Source: Panopea generosa (taxonomy: Eukaryota; Mollusca; Bivalvia; Adapedonta; Hiatellidae). Taken from it: a DNA stretch of 64,000 nucleotides. Shown piece by piece: positions 46,060-59,514 of the stretch. The notes beneath the pieces are model-generated. The model was not told the origin of the DNA, ran no database searches, and worked only from the letters and a program-made list of their open reading frames with translations. The position numbers and the translations under genes are program-made. The DNA is taken from positions 38,245,907-38,309,906 of the forward strand of contig CM055894.1 in assembly GCA_029582155.1 (NCBI GenBank), given 5' to 3'. How positions within the stretch are numbered: position 1 is the stretch's first letter; every line of letters begins with the position of its first letter.

Positions 46060-46190
46060 TATAACAAGTACAAATTATATGCGGATAAAGTGTCTTGCTC
46101 AAGGACAACGTACATAGCCGTCGGGGAGGATCGATCCAAAGACCTTTCGATCATGTGTTTTCTAACACTGGAACACGCGCTTTGCCGTTA
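46060..46190 (-). repeat. tRNA-derived SINE head, family B copy 2
   Basis: Shares plus-strand TATGCGGATAAAGTGTCTTGC, GACAACGTACATAGCCGT and a GGATCGATCC block with 6240-6350. More decayed than that copy. Confidence 0.55.
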
Positions 46191-46720
46191 GCTGAGATTT
46201 AACCAGCAGTATGCTGTGCGTTAGTATTTAATGCAGTGGTGAACCCACAAGAACCCACGACAATTGACTTGGTTTAATACGCGTAACCGCAAGATATATA
46301 CGTAATATCACTTGTCTTTATATCGCATACAAACTGAACATTTAATATTGCATTAAGTAATTGCATAAAGTAGATGCTGATGGGTAACACGTTTAATAAC
46401 ATAATAGAATAAGGAAACAAGTATCAAGGCAATTCATAAAAACAATGGGAGACATGAGAATGCATTATTTCCTGAATCGTTATATGACCACAGATGAAAC
46501 AGTTTTTTTCCTATACGACCCATTAACAAAGGAACAATTTCTTCAACGGAAAACACCTTGCTCTCTGCCACTGATTCACTAACTTTAGGTATATCATATT
46601 TTATTTGTTATTGTTAGTATAACAATAATACTGAATTGTTATTCAGTATTAGTTTGCTGGCCATAAGCCTTATATTGTTTCAATGGACTCATCAGTCAAT
46701 AGTCCTCCTTATTCCTCATA
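46191..46720. other. Upstream region of the HSPA12-like gene
   Basis: No exon recognised. The gene's first identified exon at 47,168 begins after an acceptor, so a 5' exon probably lies here or further upstream. Confidence 0.35.
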
Positions 46721-46905
46721 CAGTCGAACTTCTATGGCTTGAACCCGACGGAACTGGATAAAATAATTTGAGTTAAATGTTGTTCGAGGCAGGTCTTGTT
46801 CAACAAGATACCATACATGTACATGAATATACATCTTAATAGGAATCTGACAAGTGGTTTCAGCTATATCAGGTGTTCCAGCTATCTCTGTTCTAATGAA
46901 ATATA
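46721..46905. mobile_element. Degraded MITE, copy of the 53-kb family
   Basis: Starts CAGTCGAACTTCTATGGCTT and keeps GTTGTTCGAGGCAGGTCTTG, CCATACATGTACATGAATAT and ATCTTAATAGGAATCTGAC, matching 53,075-53,279 in order. The right TIR is eroded. Confidence 0.7.
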
Positions 46906-47207
46906 CTCTACATACTGTATATGTAAACCAACAATTACCAAATATCAAACTAAATGCCTATGTTACAGATTAAGTAGCATATACTAATTACACACTGAAA
47001 AATGACATTTATTTACATTTTATTAACCCATTATTCCTTATTCAGAGCATTAACAGACGGACGGACAAACTATTGATAAACAAAGTTGCAAACATAAATG
47101 ATTGTTTAAAAATTTGTCGCCATAAATACATTAACATCATTTCAAGTGACACATAATTCTATTTCAGCCAAACAGTAGAGACAACTGGACCAGATGTGTT
47201 GAAGAGT

Positions 47208-50200
47208 ATGGAGGGGCAAGACATTGTTATTGCTATAAATATTGGAACTAGATATAGCAAAGCTGCATTAGCAACTAGTGACGATTTCCTAAACAATTCA
47301 CAGAAGATCAGTGCCAGTCTTGGTAAAGGCAAATTTGCGTCACTGGGGGAGCCGACATGTGCTTTATTTTATCCAAATAAAGAGTTCCACAGTTTTGGTT
47401 CCGAAGCAGAAGAAACATATTTAGATTTAGCTATTGACGGGAAACACGTTGATTGGTTCTTTTTCAGACGATTTACAACTTTCCTGAACGAGACTAAAGT
47501 ACGTTACAAACATAACTTTTACCGAATACTGTAAAGGTATCATAAAATTAATAAGCTTTAAATTTGTAACCCGCAAAAAAATATAAGATTTTGAATTAGG
47601 TGATACACTCTATATAATTAGATTGCACCTTAGAAAGTTAAACTGTTAGATTATCAAACGGGAAGGTAAGGTGTTTAAGGTTGTTCTGCATTTGCATTAC
47701 CCGTCATGCATAGGTAAAATACAACCAACTATGCTTTATTAGTCCTGTGCTACCATGTGTTTGTTTTATTAGAAAGTGCATGCATATATTACATTTATTG
47801 TATAATGTCATTTTTTATATTGTCCCTATAATTTGATACAGAGGGAGAGTGTGCTGTATTGTATGATACGAAACACCGGTATTGCACGGTTATGTCAGCA
47901 CGTGCAATTGAATTAGAAACTTCATTCGTAATCAAAGAACATGCAGTATCAATAAAACTATTAATTTGGTTACATTGTATTTAAACACAATGGGTCTTTA
48001 TCAAGGATAAAGCACAATTAGACACTGCAGCTCATCGATTGGATTAGACATTTCTATGTCGGAAGTTACGTTAATGCAATGTTTTATTGGGAGATGACGT
48101 TGTACTATTTCCCGCGATGTTGTATAATGATAGTTATAAATAAGAGTAAAACCAAATTACCATTTTTGTGAACAATTTATAGAAAAAATCGCTTTTAATG
48201 TGCAAGGAGACTTATTAGTTGCGACTTGTTGTTTTGGAAGAGGAATACTCGCAAGTTTTAAAATAACATGTAATAATAAAACGTTTTTGGTTCTTCATCA
48301 AAGTTATAAAGGCAATTCAACAGCACATATTTGTGTTCTTTTGCAGAAACTTACCAGAAATTCGGAAATCAAAGATGCGTCAGGTCATAGAATGAGTGCA
48401 ATGTTTGTTATCTCCGAAAGTATTCGATTTATTAACAGACATTTATTATCGTCAGTAACCAACGTTTATGTAGACGACAGTGTTCATTTGGTTTTGGCAG
48501 TTCCAGCTACATATGATGATGCATCAAAACAATTTATGAGGGAAGCTGCCATTCAAGTAAGCAATACTGTAATAAGGGTTTAATCAAGAGTTGGTCAATC
48601 ATTCCTTAAATGCAATATGAAATTAGTAGTATATCGTTTTAGTAGTATCGGAGTTTCACTTTATACGATTTACCAGGATTTTTAACATTTTAGAATTGAC
48701 AAGAAACTTTTCTGCTGTATATCATGCCTATCGGTCACTTATCCCTTATTAAGATAATAAGTTAAATAGGTAAAATTATACATTAAAAAAAAAAGATTTC
48801 TTAACTAAAACGTATTCCTCGCTTAAAATTGCGAAGTAAGTTGTGTCGCCTCAAGAGAATCAATTGATTTTGTTTTGATTGTTATTTGATCCGTCATACT
48901 GGTAACATATTTGTTCAATTTGGTGTTCCTAAGAATACAGTCCAAATAACCTGCTTATATTCGACAAGCAGTATGTATGTAGATTTTAGCTCCATTACTC
49001 GGAGAATAAAGAAAGCAATTCAACTCGCCAGGTCGTCGGCGTCGGCGTAAAACATTGGTTAAAGTTTTGCATGCAAGTCCCTATCTCAGTAACCATTGCG
49101 TGTATGACTTGAAACTTTACACAAGCCTTCCCAGTCAACAAACCTACTTTTGCATGAATAAAATGCAAATTATTGCCCTTGTTTGACTTAGAAATTCTGG
49201 TTAAAGGTTTGCGTGCAAGTACCATCAAATCCATATCTCACCAACAACTCAATGTATTTGATTGAAATTTTACACAAGCCTTCCCAGTCAAACCTACTAC
49301 AACGATTAGTTAGACAAATCTTGCATAAATATAATGCAAATTTATTCGATTAAAACTCCACACAAGACTTTGCAGTCACCAAACCTACTAAGATAATGAA
49401 GTTTCATAACTTTGCACGAATATAATGCAAATTATTGCCCTTGTTTGACTTTGAAATTCTAGTTACGGTTTTGCGTACATGTACCATCAAGCCCATATCC
49501 CACCAACCACTTAATATATTCAATTGAACTTTACACAAGCCTTCCCAAGCATCAATCCTACTCTAATAATAACTAAGTAAAATAACTCTTGCATGAATAT
49601 AATGCAAATTATTGCCCTTGTTTGACTTAGAAAATCTGGTTACGGTTTTGCGTGCAAGTCCCTATCTCAGCATCCATTGCATGTATTGACTTGAGACTCT
49701 ACTTTTGAAATTTTACACAAGTTTTCCCAGTCATCAACCCTGCTATAATGACTAAGCTAGATAACATTTGCATGAATATTATGCAAAGCATTGCCCTTGT
49801 TTGACTTAGAATTGCTGGTTAAAGTTTTACGTGAAGTACCATCGAGTCCATATCTCTCCAACCACTCGATTTATTTGATTAACACTCCACACAATGCTTA
49901 AATCATTAACCTACTACACTAACTAAATAAGATTACTCTTGCTTGAATATAATACAAATCATTGCCCTTGTTTGACTTAGAAATTATGTTTAAAGGTTCA
50001 AAGTATTGCGTGTAAGTACCATCAAGTCCATATCTCACCAACCACCCAATGTATTTGACTAGAATTTTACACTTTTCCAGTCATCAAACCTACTAAAATG
50101 ACTAAGGTAGATAAATCTTGCATGAATTTAATGCAATTATTGCGCTTGTATGACTTAGAAAATCTGGTTAAAGTTTTCCGTGTAAGTTCCTATCTCAGTA

Positions 50201-51001
50201 ACCGTTGCATGTATTGACTTGAAACTTCACGCAAGACTTTCCAGTCATCAAACTAATTGAAATAATTAAGATTGAAAACTCTTACCTGAATGTTATGCAA
50301 ATTATTGCCCTTGTTTGACTTAGAACTTTTTTTGGTTGAAGTATTGCGTGCAAGTACCGTCAAGTTCATATCACACCAACCACTTAATATATTTGATTGA
50401 AACGTCATACAAGGTATTGCAGTTATAAGACCTAATCTATTTTTTCATCATTGAAAAATAAATAATGTCAAAATAAAAGAATCGTGTAACCTATGCAAAT
50501 AAAAGTAAAATGTTTGTTTATTATAGTGTCGCCCCCTATTGAAGGACGTCACAATTGGCATATGAGGTTCCTTTATGTTGTACACATGTACTTCCTGAAA
50601 GTTGTAGAACATTCGGCACCCATCAATTTAACTAGCTGCTTTGTGGGCAATCGGCTGCATCAGAAAAAATGTGTTTCGAGAAGGATTGGACACATGCTTC
50701 CGAGCGGAAGCCTTAATCATTATGCTGATATTCTGCCAATAACGATTATATCTTTAACTTGCAGTATTTATTCATCACAATAAAATATGTCAAATAACGT
50801 ACAAGATTGTTAGTTAATGCAATACATTTCGAATTTTATTTGTATTTCATTACGCTGTATACCATTTAGTCCGGCATACCTCCAGACTTCCTTTCTTTTG
50901 CCCTGGAACTAGAAGTGACCTCTTTGTTCTACGCACAAATTTTATCCCCCAGTACTAGATACATAGTATTGGGTACTACAGGTCAGTGAACATGAATACA
51001 G

Positions 51002-51034
<33 letters not shown>

Positions 51035-54000
51035 ATTATTATTATTATTATTATTTTTATTACTATATCTTAATCTTGATTATAATCATCTTGAATTACT
51101 GCAACACTATGATGTACATTTTTAAAATATGTACACTGCAAACGTTTACTGCAAGGTAATCATTAAATAAGCAGCTCTATATTCTGTGTAAACATATTTT
51201 ATGATCCAAAGTTGTTATGGAAAAGGGGTTGAAAGCATCCAAGGCAGTTCAAGTGATGTTAGATGTGCTATGTTCTATATAGGATAAGGTGTATGATTTC
51301 CACGGTAAAACCAATCCAAATGGATTCTAAAATATGTTTATATAGCAAGAATGTATTCGCATATAAGAATACCCAATAACTTAGTAGGTTGACCAGCTCT
51401 GTTTTATTAATGACAGCGCAGTGACACGCTAAGATATTGTTGTTTTTTTTTAAAAAAAGTTCTCAAAGGCTCATAATTACATGAAATTTCTTAAAATCCT
51501 ACACAAGCCACTTTTTTAACACCAGCGATTTAATATTGTCAGCTTTTGATTTTCTCACATGCAATAAGGAATCACTGTCCATTTGAATCATTTTGAAAAT
51601 GTTTTAACCTAAATAACAAAGGGCATTTTGTAAGTACAAGAATCATATTACCGTGACTGAAAAGGGGCACAACTGTGTAGTGAAACAAACTTTTAACTCT
51701 ATAAATTATATAAGCAATGTTGTTAATAATAAGTAGTGGCTGTGTTGGAGTTGTGTTATATTTTGTTGATTTTCTTTTTTATACTTATGTTACCATTTAG
51801 TATCAAATAAATGCCTACATATATATTGGAAAAGAGATTTGTATAATTTTATCAGCATATGTAAGACTTGATTATAAAACAACTGTTTAAAATGTTTAAC
51901 CAGATATTACACTAGACATATCAGTACTTGAGGTACAGAGTGACCACACAGTCCATGAGTTGTATAAGGCACTCAGTGGACCTTGGAGAATAAAGAAGAT
52001 AGGCGATCATTTGCTAGATCTCATTACTGAAATCGTAGGCCGGAATACTATGGAAATATTTAAGTCGTATGTATGTAATTACACATATTTGTTGCATCGC
52101 TATTTACTGAATTGATATGCATGCTGGTAACTTTGACAACATATACTTTTGTCAGCTCTGTTCTTTTGTTATGATACAAAACTTGATATATGACATCTTA
52201 TATCTCCGCTTTCTCATTAGTAAATTATAAATAGAATTGTGATAAAAGTGAAACTTTATTAAAATGGACAGGGCCATTGTATTCCAATATTTTCATATTC
52301 TATTTTTTTTCTGTTATATTTGGCTTATGCATTTACGGGCTTAATCTTTATATAATTCCTGAAACAGTATACATTGATATGGTTTATATTTTATGGATAC
52401 ATCAACACTTTATAAACAGTTATTGGTTCAGACATATTTGTGATATATTACGATGAGAGTTGACTTGAAAATGTCATATTTAATGCGTTATTATCCAAAG
52501 AAGACATAACTTATGAATTCAGTTTACCGGTGTATGGATGAAAGATAACTAAAATGTATATCCAAGTGAAGTCAAATATGAGCTTAAATGTGTTAAAACG
52601 AATTTCATTAATTAAATTTGACCGTGATTTTGAAAGACATTTCAAATTAATCAACAGGAATAATCCTGCCGACTACATTGGCCTGCTCTATGAGATTGAG
52701 GAAAAGGAACTTTATGTTAAACTAGATGTGGATTTGGTTGTTAAATTGCCTGTCTCCCTCCTTGAGACATACAGAATCACAAATGGACAGGACATACGGT
52801 ACTTTGACATTTGTCACGATATTTAATGTATTTGTATTTAAACATACATAGCAAATCGTTTAGGATATTTTATAGATTTCTATTAATTAATAAGAACTCA
52901 GAACGTACCTAGAAATGTCTATCATCGTCTGAGTATGTGTATAGATCTACTGAAATAGACGAGTGCAAACTTATTGTTTCGAATAAAATTAATTGTATTT
53001 TGAATAAAGACATTTAAGAAAATAATTTAAAAATTACTGATTTATTTACATTGTAATTATATGATATGTAATAACAGTAGAACTTCGATGGCTCGAATCA
53101 AACGGGACTGGACAAAATAATTCGAGTTAAGGGTTGTTCGAGATAAGTTTTGTTCAACATCATGCCATACTTGTACAAGTATATTCATCTTAATAGGCAT
53201 TTGACCGGGACCAGATAAGTGGTTCAAGAAATATGTGGTGTTCGAGCAATCCGTTTTCGAGCCAACGAAGTTTAATTGTGATGAAGCATCATATTTATGT
53301 TACGTACATGTATTGTATTGTTTGTGTTAGTATCGATGAACTGTATATGTTTAAGTAATACTGAATAAAATGCTGTTCTGTGCTTTTCGTATCAGTCATT
53401 GGCATAAAACATAATAGTTTGTTACAATGAACAATATCATGTAGTTCTTTGAGTGGATTATAAATTGGAGCGCTCAACGGAGCCCGTGGTCCAGCGGTAG
53501 AGCATCGAATCCAGGATCGGAGAGTTGTGGGTTCAATCTTTCGCCAAGGCTATATCTGGAGTCCTTGAACAAAGCACGTTTGCTGCTTATGCTTAGTACT
53601 GGTTCTGTCCAGGAAGACTTTGAGCCTGTTTTGTCTAAGTTGCAAGACCTTGCTTCACAATCCAAGTAAAATAAATAGTTTAATCAAGCAATTAATTGGT
53701 ATGGTCGCGAAGGCGAGTTCACTATTGAGCATGTCAATCACAGTGTTGACCATTGTAACTTATCTGATGTTTCACATTACACGATAGTTTCGCATATCAC
53801 TTTAATTTCACATTTCACTTAAATGTGACATTTCACTTTAATTTCACATTTCACTGATAGCCTTCTACGAATATAATTCATCAAAAAGCATAAAATAAAT
53901 ACATGTGTATTTTAAACGGAAAATAAAAAAATATTTTAATAGATAAAAATGTACCTTAATTAAGTAATAATTGTAAATTATGTTTCATATTCCAGTCAAA

Positions 54001-54761
54001 CTATTCAAAACAACAAACGCCTTGAGGACAAAGTTATTCTTGTAGAAGACAAACTTCATATAAAAGCTGAAATGAAGGAGCAACTTATCTTACTTACAAG
54101 CGATGCAATTCAATCACGTCTAAATGAGTCTCTTTCTGAAACTGTTGTCAAGGAGACAAACACTATATTGTTGATAGGTGAATATTTCAATTTAGATACT
54201 TTGACACGAGCTTTACTGAAAACTGTTCCTAATAAAACTATAGTCACATTACCAGATTCAGAAATGGATGTTTTACGGGGAGCCGTTTTATTTGGCCACA
54301 CTTACAATACATTCAAATCTCATGTTTCCAGATTCACATATGGATTAGCTAAAAATTGTACGATTGAAAATGCTGTTAATAAAACTGTCAAAAATGACAC
54401 TGAGAAAAATAACACCAATCGATTTGATAACTGTTTTCAAAAGCATATTGAGAGAGGAAAAGAAGTGATTTCTGAATTTGAGTTTGAAGAGAATCTACGT
54501 AACTGTATATACAATTATATAAGACAACAAAAACAAATCTTTATATCCTTGTATAAATGTGACAAAGAGAACCCGACTTATATAGATGAACCAGGATGTA
54601 CAAACATTGGGCGTCTTACAATTGATGTAAACGATATAAACGGCTATGATGAACAGGACATCATAGTTAAAATAAGGTACGGAGGGGCGGAACTTGAAGC
54701 AAGAGCTACGATGACAGGATTGGATCTACATACAACCATTGACTTCTTAAACAAAACCTGA
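47208..54761 (+). CDS. HSPA12-like Hsp70-superfamily gene, central exon missing
   Basis: Proteins of this type have an Hsp70-like ATPase fold with a divergent C-terminus and are greatly expanded in bivalves. Exons: A 47,168-47,498 (ATG at 47,208; acceptor suggests an upstream exon), B 48,347-48,556, C 51,904-52,066, D 52,658-52,798, E 53,996-54,761 (stop). A has the phosphate-1 loop as INIGTRYS, with Asn where Asp is usual, plus FHSFGSEAEETY and DWFFFRRF. B has KDASGHRMSA and VPATYDDASKQFMREAA. C has DITLDISV and GPWR. E has ILLIGEYF where an adenosine motif (GGFSES-type) is expected, then LRGAVLFGH and ENPTYIDEPGC. Phases C-D-E agree. B ends in phase 0 but C needs a 1-base donor, and direct B-C joining meets TAG after three codons. 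The expected ALEPE/GGG-bearing exon is not seen. Likely a decaying copy, or an assembly loss. Confidence 0.85.
49000..50440. repeat. Tandem satellite of about 175 bp (7-8 copies)
   Basis: ATTGCCCTTGTTTGACTTAGA anchors at about 49,171, 49,434, 49,609, 49,790, 49,962, 50,140 and 50,303, at 163-181 bp spacing with one 263-bp step. Each unit also has CACACAAGCCTTCCCAGTC and ACCATCAAGTCCATATC. It lies in the HSPA12-like intron between exons B and C. Confidence 0.9.
50441..51903. other. Rest of the B-C intron, with (TA)n(TTA)n at 51,001-51,055
   Basis: Scanned for the missing ATPase exon (glycine-rich phosphate-2 end with a phase-1 donor) and not found. The 96-aa frame at 50,493-50,783 has no HSPA12 similarity. 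Confidence 0.5.
53075..53279. mobile_element. MITE with TTCGAA-type TIRs (about 205 bp)
   Basis: Left end CAGTAGAACTTCGATGGCTC; right end the near complement (GAGCCAACGAAGTTTAATTG). The body matches 46,721-46,905. In the HSPA12-like intron between exons D and E. Confidence 0.8.
53484..53680 (+). repeat. tRNA-derived SINE, family C copy 2
   Basis: A box GTGGTCCAGCGGTAGAGC, B-box-like GTTGTGGGTTCAATC, body AGTACTGGTTCTGTCC and tail TTCACAATCCAAGTAAAATA, shared with 37,098-37,245. The minus-strand 63-aa frame here is the SINE. Confidence 0.75.
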
Positions 54762-56749
54762 TTTATCTTATAGAAAATTGTCAAATGAACACTTGAAAAA
54801 CGTCTTCAATGGTGTTTTAGTTACAATATACAAAATTTATCACAGCTGAAGCAAGATCATATAAATAAACCGTGTATGATCGTTTTCTAGTTTTCACTGT
54901 ATTGTATCTTCTTTGTCAGATTTCCGTAATTCCCCGTAAATGGTCAAAGAAAAGTGTTCTACAGAGTTGTCTATTGACATTAAACTATGATACGCTGTTA
55001 CATTGTGTTCTGAATTATTATTTGTTTGAATATTTAGCGTCATTTTATGCCATCGAGGGCTAACAGACGATCATTTAATCTAACCACTCTTTTCTGTGAT
55101 TTTGGAAGGTTAACCAGTGCTCAAGCACACCCACCTATAAATAATTGATACCTTTTCATTTGAGTCGACGGTGAAAGACGAATGACAAATTTACGCAATG
55201 TCGTATATCAATCATCATGAAGACTGTAGCCGGGCGGGGATTTGAAAATAAATAAATGGATAAAATATATCTTATTATTATTAAAACATAAACTCCCAGC
55301 CTTGACGCACATACACTCCTCATACACAGGTACAAAAAAAGTGAAACTTACCTTGACACTCATACATTCATCATACAAAGGAACTGACCGAATGTTTTTG
55401 GTATGTCAAATACACAGAGAAATGTGCAAAATCGATATTGAATTAAAATGGTAAACTTGAAACGAAATCTCTATTCTAAAACAGACAGCACTTAAATACT
55501 GCTTGAAGACCTTCACATCGTCAATAGGACTTTTTCTTAGATGGCATAGTGTTTATTATGTGTAGATCACACGGAGCTAAACATGAAATCACCTGACTAT
55601 TTATGCGTCAAACAATATGTTACAATTTTAAGTGGGAAATCTATTTAAGTCTAACCTCACCCCGTAGCAAAAGTTAGGTAATCCATGTATTATTTTGGTA
55701 TGTTTAACAAAGATATCCTTTTGGCAATACAGGGTCAGTGTGTATATATAGGCGTGATATATAAGGGGGGGGGGGGGGAGTTTTACAGAATTTAAATTTT
55801 TTAAAAAATCCTGATATATTCCCCTTAATTTTCTTCATGTCGTATAACATTTACAGTATAGGACAACTAATGAAACATAGGAAACCATTCACTAAATGTC
55901 CTGATTCCGCCTATGTTGTTATATCATAAAAAGAAAACTTCGCAATGAATCAAATCCTCCTCCCCATACGCGTACTTATAAATACAACCAAGTTGTAATA
56001 CATTGCAGGTGATCCCTTATATCTTAATAGTTTAGGACCAATAGGTTAGATATCAAAGTCATCATAGGTTTACTTTAATATATGTTTACTTATGTCAACA
56101 CATCGTTCGTTCGTAGATGCACGTACGAAACATTGCAAATTAATTGGTATTTTAGTAGATTATAACAGAACCAAAATGCAGATGTATTTGCAGTCTTTAA
56201 GTGTTGTAAGAAACAGTATCTTTTTACACCTGTTGATTATTTTAGAATGATAATTTCCATTTAAATACCAGTGATATCTGTGTTTTCGTGTCCTCATATA
56301 TACGCTAGTTTTCGTGTCCTCATATATACGCTATACTAAATAATAAACAAGCATACGATACGCGAGCCACTACCAGGCCTCTATAGATATCAATTCACCG
56401 AAATGGTTTAACACGATATACTACAGTGCCACCTCAACACGAATATGATCCCGGAAGTTTTAATCTTACAATAGCCGCAAGAAATTTAAAACCAATTTTA
56501 CAGGTATGTTACATTAACTTTAACATAAGTTAATATTTTGCTTGTTTCTTCACTTGTTTTGGGAGTGATTTTGAAAACGAAAGAGGATGTAAATAAGGTA
56601 AAGGTAAATACATTTTAACTGACAATGTCACGAATGTAGACGCCTTTTTAAGTGGTTTTCTGAAACAATTTGAAAAATAAAATCTATTTAATGCATGAAA
56701 ATCACAAAGATTGTACATTTTAATAACTGTACATTTATTGTTACATTTT
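54762..56749. other. Downstream of the HSPA12-like gene, no gene recognised
   Basis: AATAAA at about 54,862 could serve as polyadenylation signal. A 14-G run is at 55,765-55,778. A short direct duplication (TTTTCGTGTCCTCATATATACG) is at 56,283-56,330. Confidence 0.4.
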
Positions 56750-57540
56750 TTTTCTAACATTTATTGGTACATTGTACTAATATTAATTGGTACATTTTAC
56801 TAATAGTTATTGGTACATTTTACTAACATTTATAGGTACATTTTACTAACAGTTAATGGTACATTTTACTAACATTTATTGGTACATTGTACTAACATTA
56901 ATTGGTACATTTTACTAACAGTTATTGGTACATTTTACTAATATTTATTTGAATCTTTTACTAACACTTATTGGTATATTCTACTAACATTTATTGTTAC
57001 ATTTTACTGACATTTATTGGTGCATTTCACTAACATGTATTGCTACATTTCATTAACATTTATTGGTATATTCTGTTAACATTTATTGGTATTTTTTATA
57101 ACATTTATTGTTAACACTTTTTTAACATTAATTGGTACATTCTACTACTTTATTAATAAATTTCACTAACATTTATTGGTGTATTCTATTAACATTTATT
57201 GGTACCGTTTACTAATATTTATTGTTACATTTTATTAACATTTACTGGTATCTTTTTCTATCATTTATTGGTACATGTTACTAACATTTATTGGTATATT
57301 CTACTAACATTTATTGGTATATTTTACTGACATTTATTGCTACATTTACTAACATTTATTGGTGCATTTTCACTAACATGTATCGCCACATTTCATTAAC
57401 ATTTATTGGTACATTCTACTACCGTTTACTAATATTTATTGTTACATTTTATTATTATTTACTTGTACCTTTTTCTATCATTTATTGGTACATGTTACTA
57501 ACATTTATTGGTATATTCTACTAACATTTATTATACGTTA
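56750..57540. repeat. 23-bp AT-rich tandem array
   Basis: Unit ATTGGTACATTTTACTAACA plus TTT, about 33 imperfect copies with increasing divergence to the right. The 77-aa frame at 57,291-57,524 is repeat sequence. Confidence 0.9.
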
Positions 57541-58065
57541 ATTATTTGTCGTATGTATCAATATAATGTGTCAAATTTACAGACGTAAACACAAACACAC
57601 ACACAAGCACACACGCACGCACGCACACACACGATTAGATGACGCTGTAGTGTTTCTTTAAAAGGAAGCCTATTGCAAATCTTAGTTCAAAATTTTACCG
57701 TTAGCGAACAATTGGCTTTTATCTTGTCAGTAGTGTTGTTCTTAATATAGTTATACGAATTGCTTTTCCTCGGAATGAATAATTGGTAAATTACTTTATA
57801 TTCAACAGTTAGTGTCTGAATTTATTTTTATATAAATAGTCGTATAATAATGGGCGTAAGAGCATTTCAATTATTGGGAGAGGAGGCAACTTTGGGTAGT
57901 GTGTGGGAAAAGTGTCCCTCTCCCGCTGGTGGCGGTATTTCTACTCTACTCCCGGGATAAGACTAATGTTTGATATCTTAAACACTTACTGCTGTATTCT
58001 GCTCACTTTTTTAGAAAATATGGTTGTTATTTACGCCAATGTTTTTGTTACATGCGTTTTTATTT

Positions 58066-58101
<36 letters not shown>

Positions 58102-59514
58102 TTCTGCAACGAATATCAAACCCAGTACACCATGCACTGCAAGGAAAGACTTAGGGGATCAAATAATGCATTCTAGTCAGTTTTACAGGGTAGGGGGTAT
58201 GATCCTGAAAATGTGAGTGAGTGGTAGGGGTGTAACTTGATCAAAGTAAACTTGCAGGCCTAGAAGTTTTGATGAGGCTCTGCATTGCTTACGTGTAGTT
58301 ATGCCGGTGTATCACTGTCAAAAAACTAGCACTAGATTCGTTGCCACCAGGAATATTTAGTGTGCCATGTACAATGTTTTATGTATATTGCAGCTACACC
58401 GCCAAGTTTTTTATCAAAATACATACTGGAACAACGTATATGCTGATCCCACTCACCTCACCCAACCTAATCATTGTAGTAGGGGGTCATCCCGCTCCGA
58501 TTGCTACGCCTTTGCTCTCATGTGTTGATTAACGGTGTGACCCACTTTCATCGGAGGTAAATCATCATTATAATGACTCGTTCTAATATCATTTCAACGA
58601 TAACCTATATACTAAATAACAGGGTATATTCTAAACGTTTTATCCCAAAAATATTAAACAGTACACTAAAACCAACAAATCCGTTACCAAGTAAATACAA
58701 TAGGAGTAACAGTACCCGACCTATATAAAATGGACTCACCTCATTAATATTTATTAGATAAATTGGCAATTTAGTGGGAAAATAACAAGACGAGTCCAAA
58801 AAGAAAAAGGGGATATATTTCCACCAATCATGGCATATTAAATTGTGTTTTAAAATAAAGAACAAAATTAGCGTCGGCACCTTCAAATCAAACAAAATGA
58901 GAAAAAAAACAACAGGTTATACCAGGATTTCCTATATCTATTTAGATACCAAAACTACATCAAACATAAATAAGGCGAATTTATTGTACATCGGCAATGG
59001 GCATTACTGCAAAATTTAAAAGAATACTATGTGAATGTTATTTGAGATCGTTTTGATTGTTAATTTCATCTAAAAAGTATTTTTATTGATAATTTGTATT
59101 TTTCTTATTTTTTTGTGTGTATAAAAAAGTTTCTACGTATACGGGTGACGGCAAACAATAAAAGCCTAATGTATCTAATTCATCAACATGAAACACTTAC
59201 ACAAATTGCTTAATGCTAATTACTGTTATTGTTTAAAAGAGAATATATACAATATTGTTAGAATTTCGTTTTATGTTTGAATGGATTAAAGTTGTTTTGA
59301 ATTGTAAAATGGTGGTATGTATTTAATAGTAATTTTAATTTCGCAATGATTTTATTCTATACATTCGGTATCTCTGTACCCATGTTTTTACTTCATTTTA
59401 TATGATACAATTTAGTGCAAATTAGTTATTCAGCATTTTATTAGGTCAAGCAAGTATTATAGAAGATCGTAAATAAGTAAGTGGTAAATAGTTTTTTTAA
59501 AGTGATGTGTGCAT
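57541..59514. other. No gene; CA microsatellites
   Basis: CA/GCAC-rich runs at about 57,588-57,632 and (CA)n at 58,068-58,097. The remaining DNA shows no exon I can support; the 96-aa minus-strand frame 58,605-58,895 is hydrophobic but unrecognised. Confidence 0.4.

Noticed and set aside
50493-50783. Candidate for the missing HSPA12 exon
   Set aside because: No match to the expected ALEPE or glycine-rich motifs in any frame, and splice phases do not fit.
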